This document shows positions 62,852 through 64,000 of a stretch of DNA of 64,000 nucleotides, one piece after another. Made by a program: the position numbers and the translations under genes. This stretch comes from Leptodactylus fallax (lineage: Eukaryota > Chordata > Amphibia > Anura > Leptodactylidae). A model generated the notes under the pieces. That model ran no database searches. It saw nothing but the letters and a program-made list of their open reading frames with translations, and was not told where the DNA came from. Where the stretch lies: NCBI GenBank assembly GCA_947044405.1, contig CAMRHE010000333.1, forward strand, positions 2,046,001 through 2,110,000, written 5' to 3'. Positions within the stretch are counted from its first letter, which is position 1; each line of letters begins with the position of its first letter.

Positions 62852-62864
62852 ATTCCCCCATTTT
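62852..62864 (-). other. Polypurine tract of the second provirus
   Basis: Minus-strand AAAATGGGGGAAT directly before the LTR. Confidence 0.7.
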
Positions 62865-62959
62865 AGGACTCTATTTTTAATCCAATTCAACGAATACCTT
62901 CACACTGTTTGTGTGCCATCTTTGATGGATTCTCTATTGAAGAGGTTAAAAATAACATC

Positions 62960-63998
62960 CTATCTTACATATTGGTTAACTGTATTCCATTTCCTTCTCA
63001 GCGCTTCAACTTTCTTGCAATGTGAAGCGTGTATCCAGGTAGATTTTGCCTCCAACTTTACTGAGGTGGCAGTTGTCAGCAATATCTGGAAGGGGCCATC
63101 ATATCTGGGTTCAAGAGATTTCCTGGAGTGTCTTTTCACGACTACCCAATCACCAGGCTGCAAGCTATGTGTTCCTGAAAAATCAGAAGGGTCTGGAATA
63201 GAAGAGAACACTTGTTTATGTGTTTCTTTCAGTTTTTTACACAAATCTTGTACATAGCTGGCAATGCTGTCATAGTTAAGCTGTAATGTCTCAGGGAAGT
63301 ACAATCCTGTTTTGGGTGCACTTCCAAACAATATTTCAAATGGTGACAACCCTGTCCTCCTGTTAGGAGTAGTTCTTACTGAATATAAGGCTAGAGACAG
63401 GCATTCAGGCCAAGGCTTTCCTGTCTCTGCCATGGCTTTATGAATCTTCAACTTAAGTGTACCACTCAACCTTTCCACTTTGCCTGAACTCTGAGGATGG
63501 TAGGGTGTGTGGAAAGCTTGCTCAATCCCTAGTGCAGACATTATTTCTTTCATTATCTCACCTGTGAAATGTGTACCTCTGTCAGACTCAATCACCTCGG
63601 GCACTCCAAACCTGCACACAAGCTCGGACATCGGTTTCTTGGCAGTTGCTTGTGCGGTTGCTTTGCTCACAGGGTAGGCCTCAGGCCATCCTGAAAACAA
63701 ATCCACACAGACCAATACATACTCGTATGTTCCAAACTTAGGCAACTGTATGTAATCTATCTGTATCCTCTGAAATGGGTACAGGGATTTTGGTGTACAC
63801 TTGGTGGGTGTTTTAACTACCTGTCCTGGATTGTGTAGAGCACATATGTGACATGCTTTTACGTGATTGCTAGCAGCTCTTCCAAAACCTGGGGCAAACC
63901 ATAATTTACCCACTAATGACTCCATGGCATTTCGAGAGGCATGCACCTTACCGTGGGCCAAGCCAGCCATCTGGGGGTAGACTGCTGCGGGCAGACAT
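62960..63998 (-). CDS. Endogenous retroviral integrase, apparently intact, 5' partial
   Basis: The frame is open from the window edge to a stop at 62960, so the start lies outside; the first Met inside is at 63970. The zinc-binding domain is seen as HGKVH and CHICALH. The catalytic residues are the Asp in QIDYIQLPK, the Asp in ESDRGTHFTG and the Glu in SSGKVERL. CVDLFSGWPEA and an SH3-like C-terminal domain (EPRYDGPFQILL) follow. This is the same family as the deleted integrase at 26795-27598, with gamma/epsilon-type features. Integrase joins viral DNA to host DNA as the end of the pol polyprotein. No stop or shift interrupts about 346 codons. Only about 95 bp separate it from the polypurine tract, so env is absent. 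Confidence 0.88.
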   Translation of the reverse strand, partial: CLPAAVYPQMAGLAHGKVHASRNAMESLVGKLWFAPGFGRAASNHVKACHICALHNPGQVVKTPTKCTPKSLYPFQRIQIDYIQLPKFGTYEYVLVCVDLFSGWPEAYPVSKATAQATAKKPMSELVCRFGVPEVIESDRGTHFTGEIMKEIMSALGIEQAFHTPYHPQSSGKVERLSGTLKLKIHKAMAETGKPWPECLSLALYSVRTTPNRRTGLSPFEILFGSAPKTGLYFPETLQLNYDSIASYVQDLCKKLKETHKQVFSSIPDPSDFSGTHSLQPGDWVVVKRHSRKSLEPRYDGPFQILLTTATSVKLEAKSTWIHASHCKKVEALRRKWNTVNQYVR

Positions 63999-64000
63999 AA

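Overview
This window looks like nuclear DNA of a vertebrate, most likely an amphibian (anuran). It has no prokaryotic gene organisation and about 64 kb of low-gene-density sequence. The mobile DNA is a mixture typical of amphibians: Tc1 and DD37E Tc1/mariner elements, many short hAT elements with 8-bp target duplications, an L1-superfamily LINE with an AP-type endonuclease, a Penelope-like fragment, a Ty3/gypsy relic and two retroviral-type (class I/epsilon-like) proviruses. The species cannot be fixed from the sequence alone.

Layout. 1-5.4 kb: a nearly intact Tc1 element (1417-3018) and a hAT MITE (4882-5267) in otherwise anonymous sequence. 5.6-23.8 kb: one enormous satellite array, about 18.2 kb, of a 21-bp monomer in two alternating types (42-bp dimers), with internal kilobase-scale duplications. 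All long ORFs here are by-products of a period divisible by three. 24.6-38.2 kb: a minus-strand provirus with both LTRs, degenerate pol and env, and a full-length L1 (30899-37130, perfect 14-bp target duplication) inserted in its interior. 38.5-39.3 kb: a Penelope-like 3' end with a GIY-YIG nuclease remnant.

41.3-46.5 kb holds the only convincing host gene: a minus-strand, four-exon gene with all introns GT-AG and phase 0. It encodes a short secreted protein of about 106 mature residues that looks like a short-chain four-helix cytokine of the IL-2/IL-4/IL-5/GM-CSF type. A TATA box lies upstream, and UUAUUUAUU instability elements and an AATAAA lie downstream. Its introns are filled with MITEs, a hAT element and a large foldback.

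46.8-49.8 kb: a DD37E mariner-type element split by a Tc1 element. 50.3-50.9 kb: a hAT element carrying an 18-bp match to the 5' end of 18S rRNA. 52.6-53.6 kb: a decayed Ty3/gypsy pol. 54.5-61.4 kb: a tandemly duplicated repeat block with 31-bp minisatellites; a later insertion interrupts the second copy and was itself hit by a hAT whose empty site is preserved nearby. 62.0-64.0 kb: a foldback element, then the 3' LTR and intact integrase of a second minus-strand provirus that has no room for env.

Apart from the cytokine-like gene, the window is a record of successive insertions and duplications; no multi-gene pathway is visible. All positions and motifs were read by eye; family names are inferred from remembered family features, not from searches.
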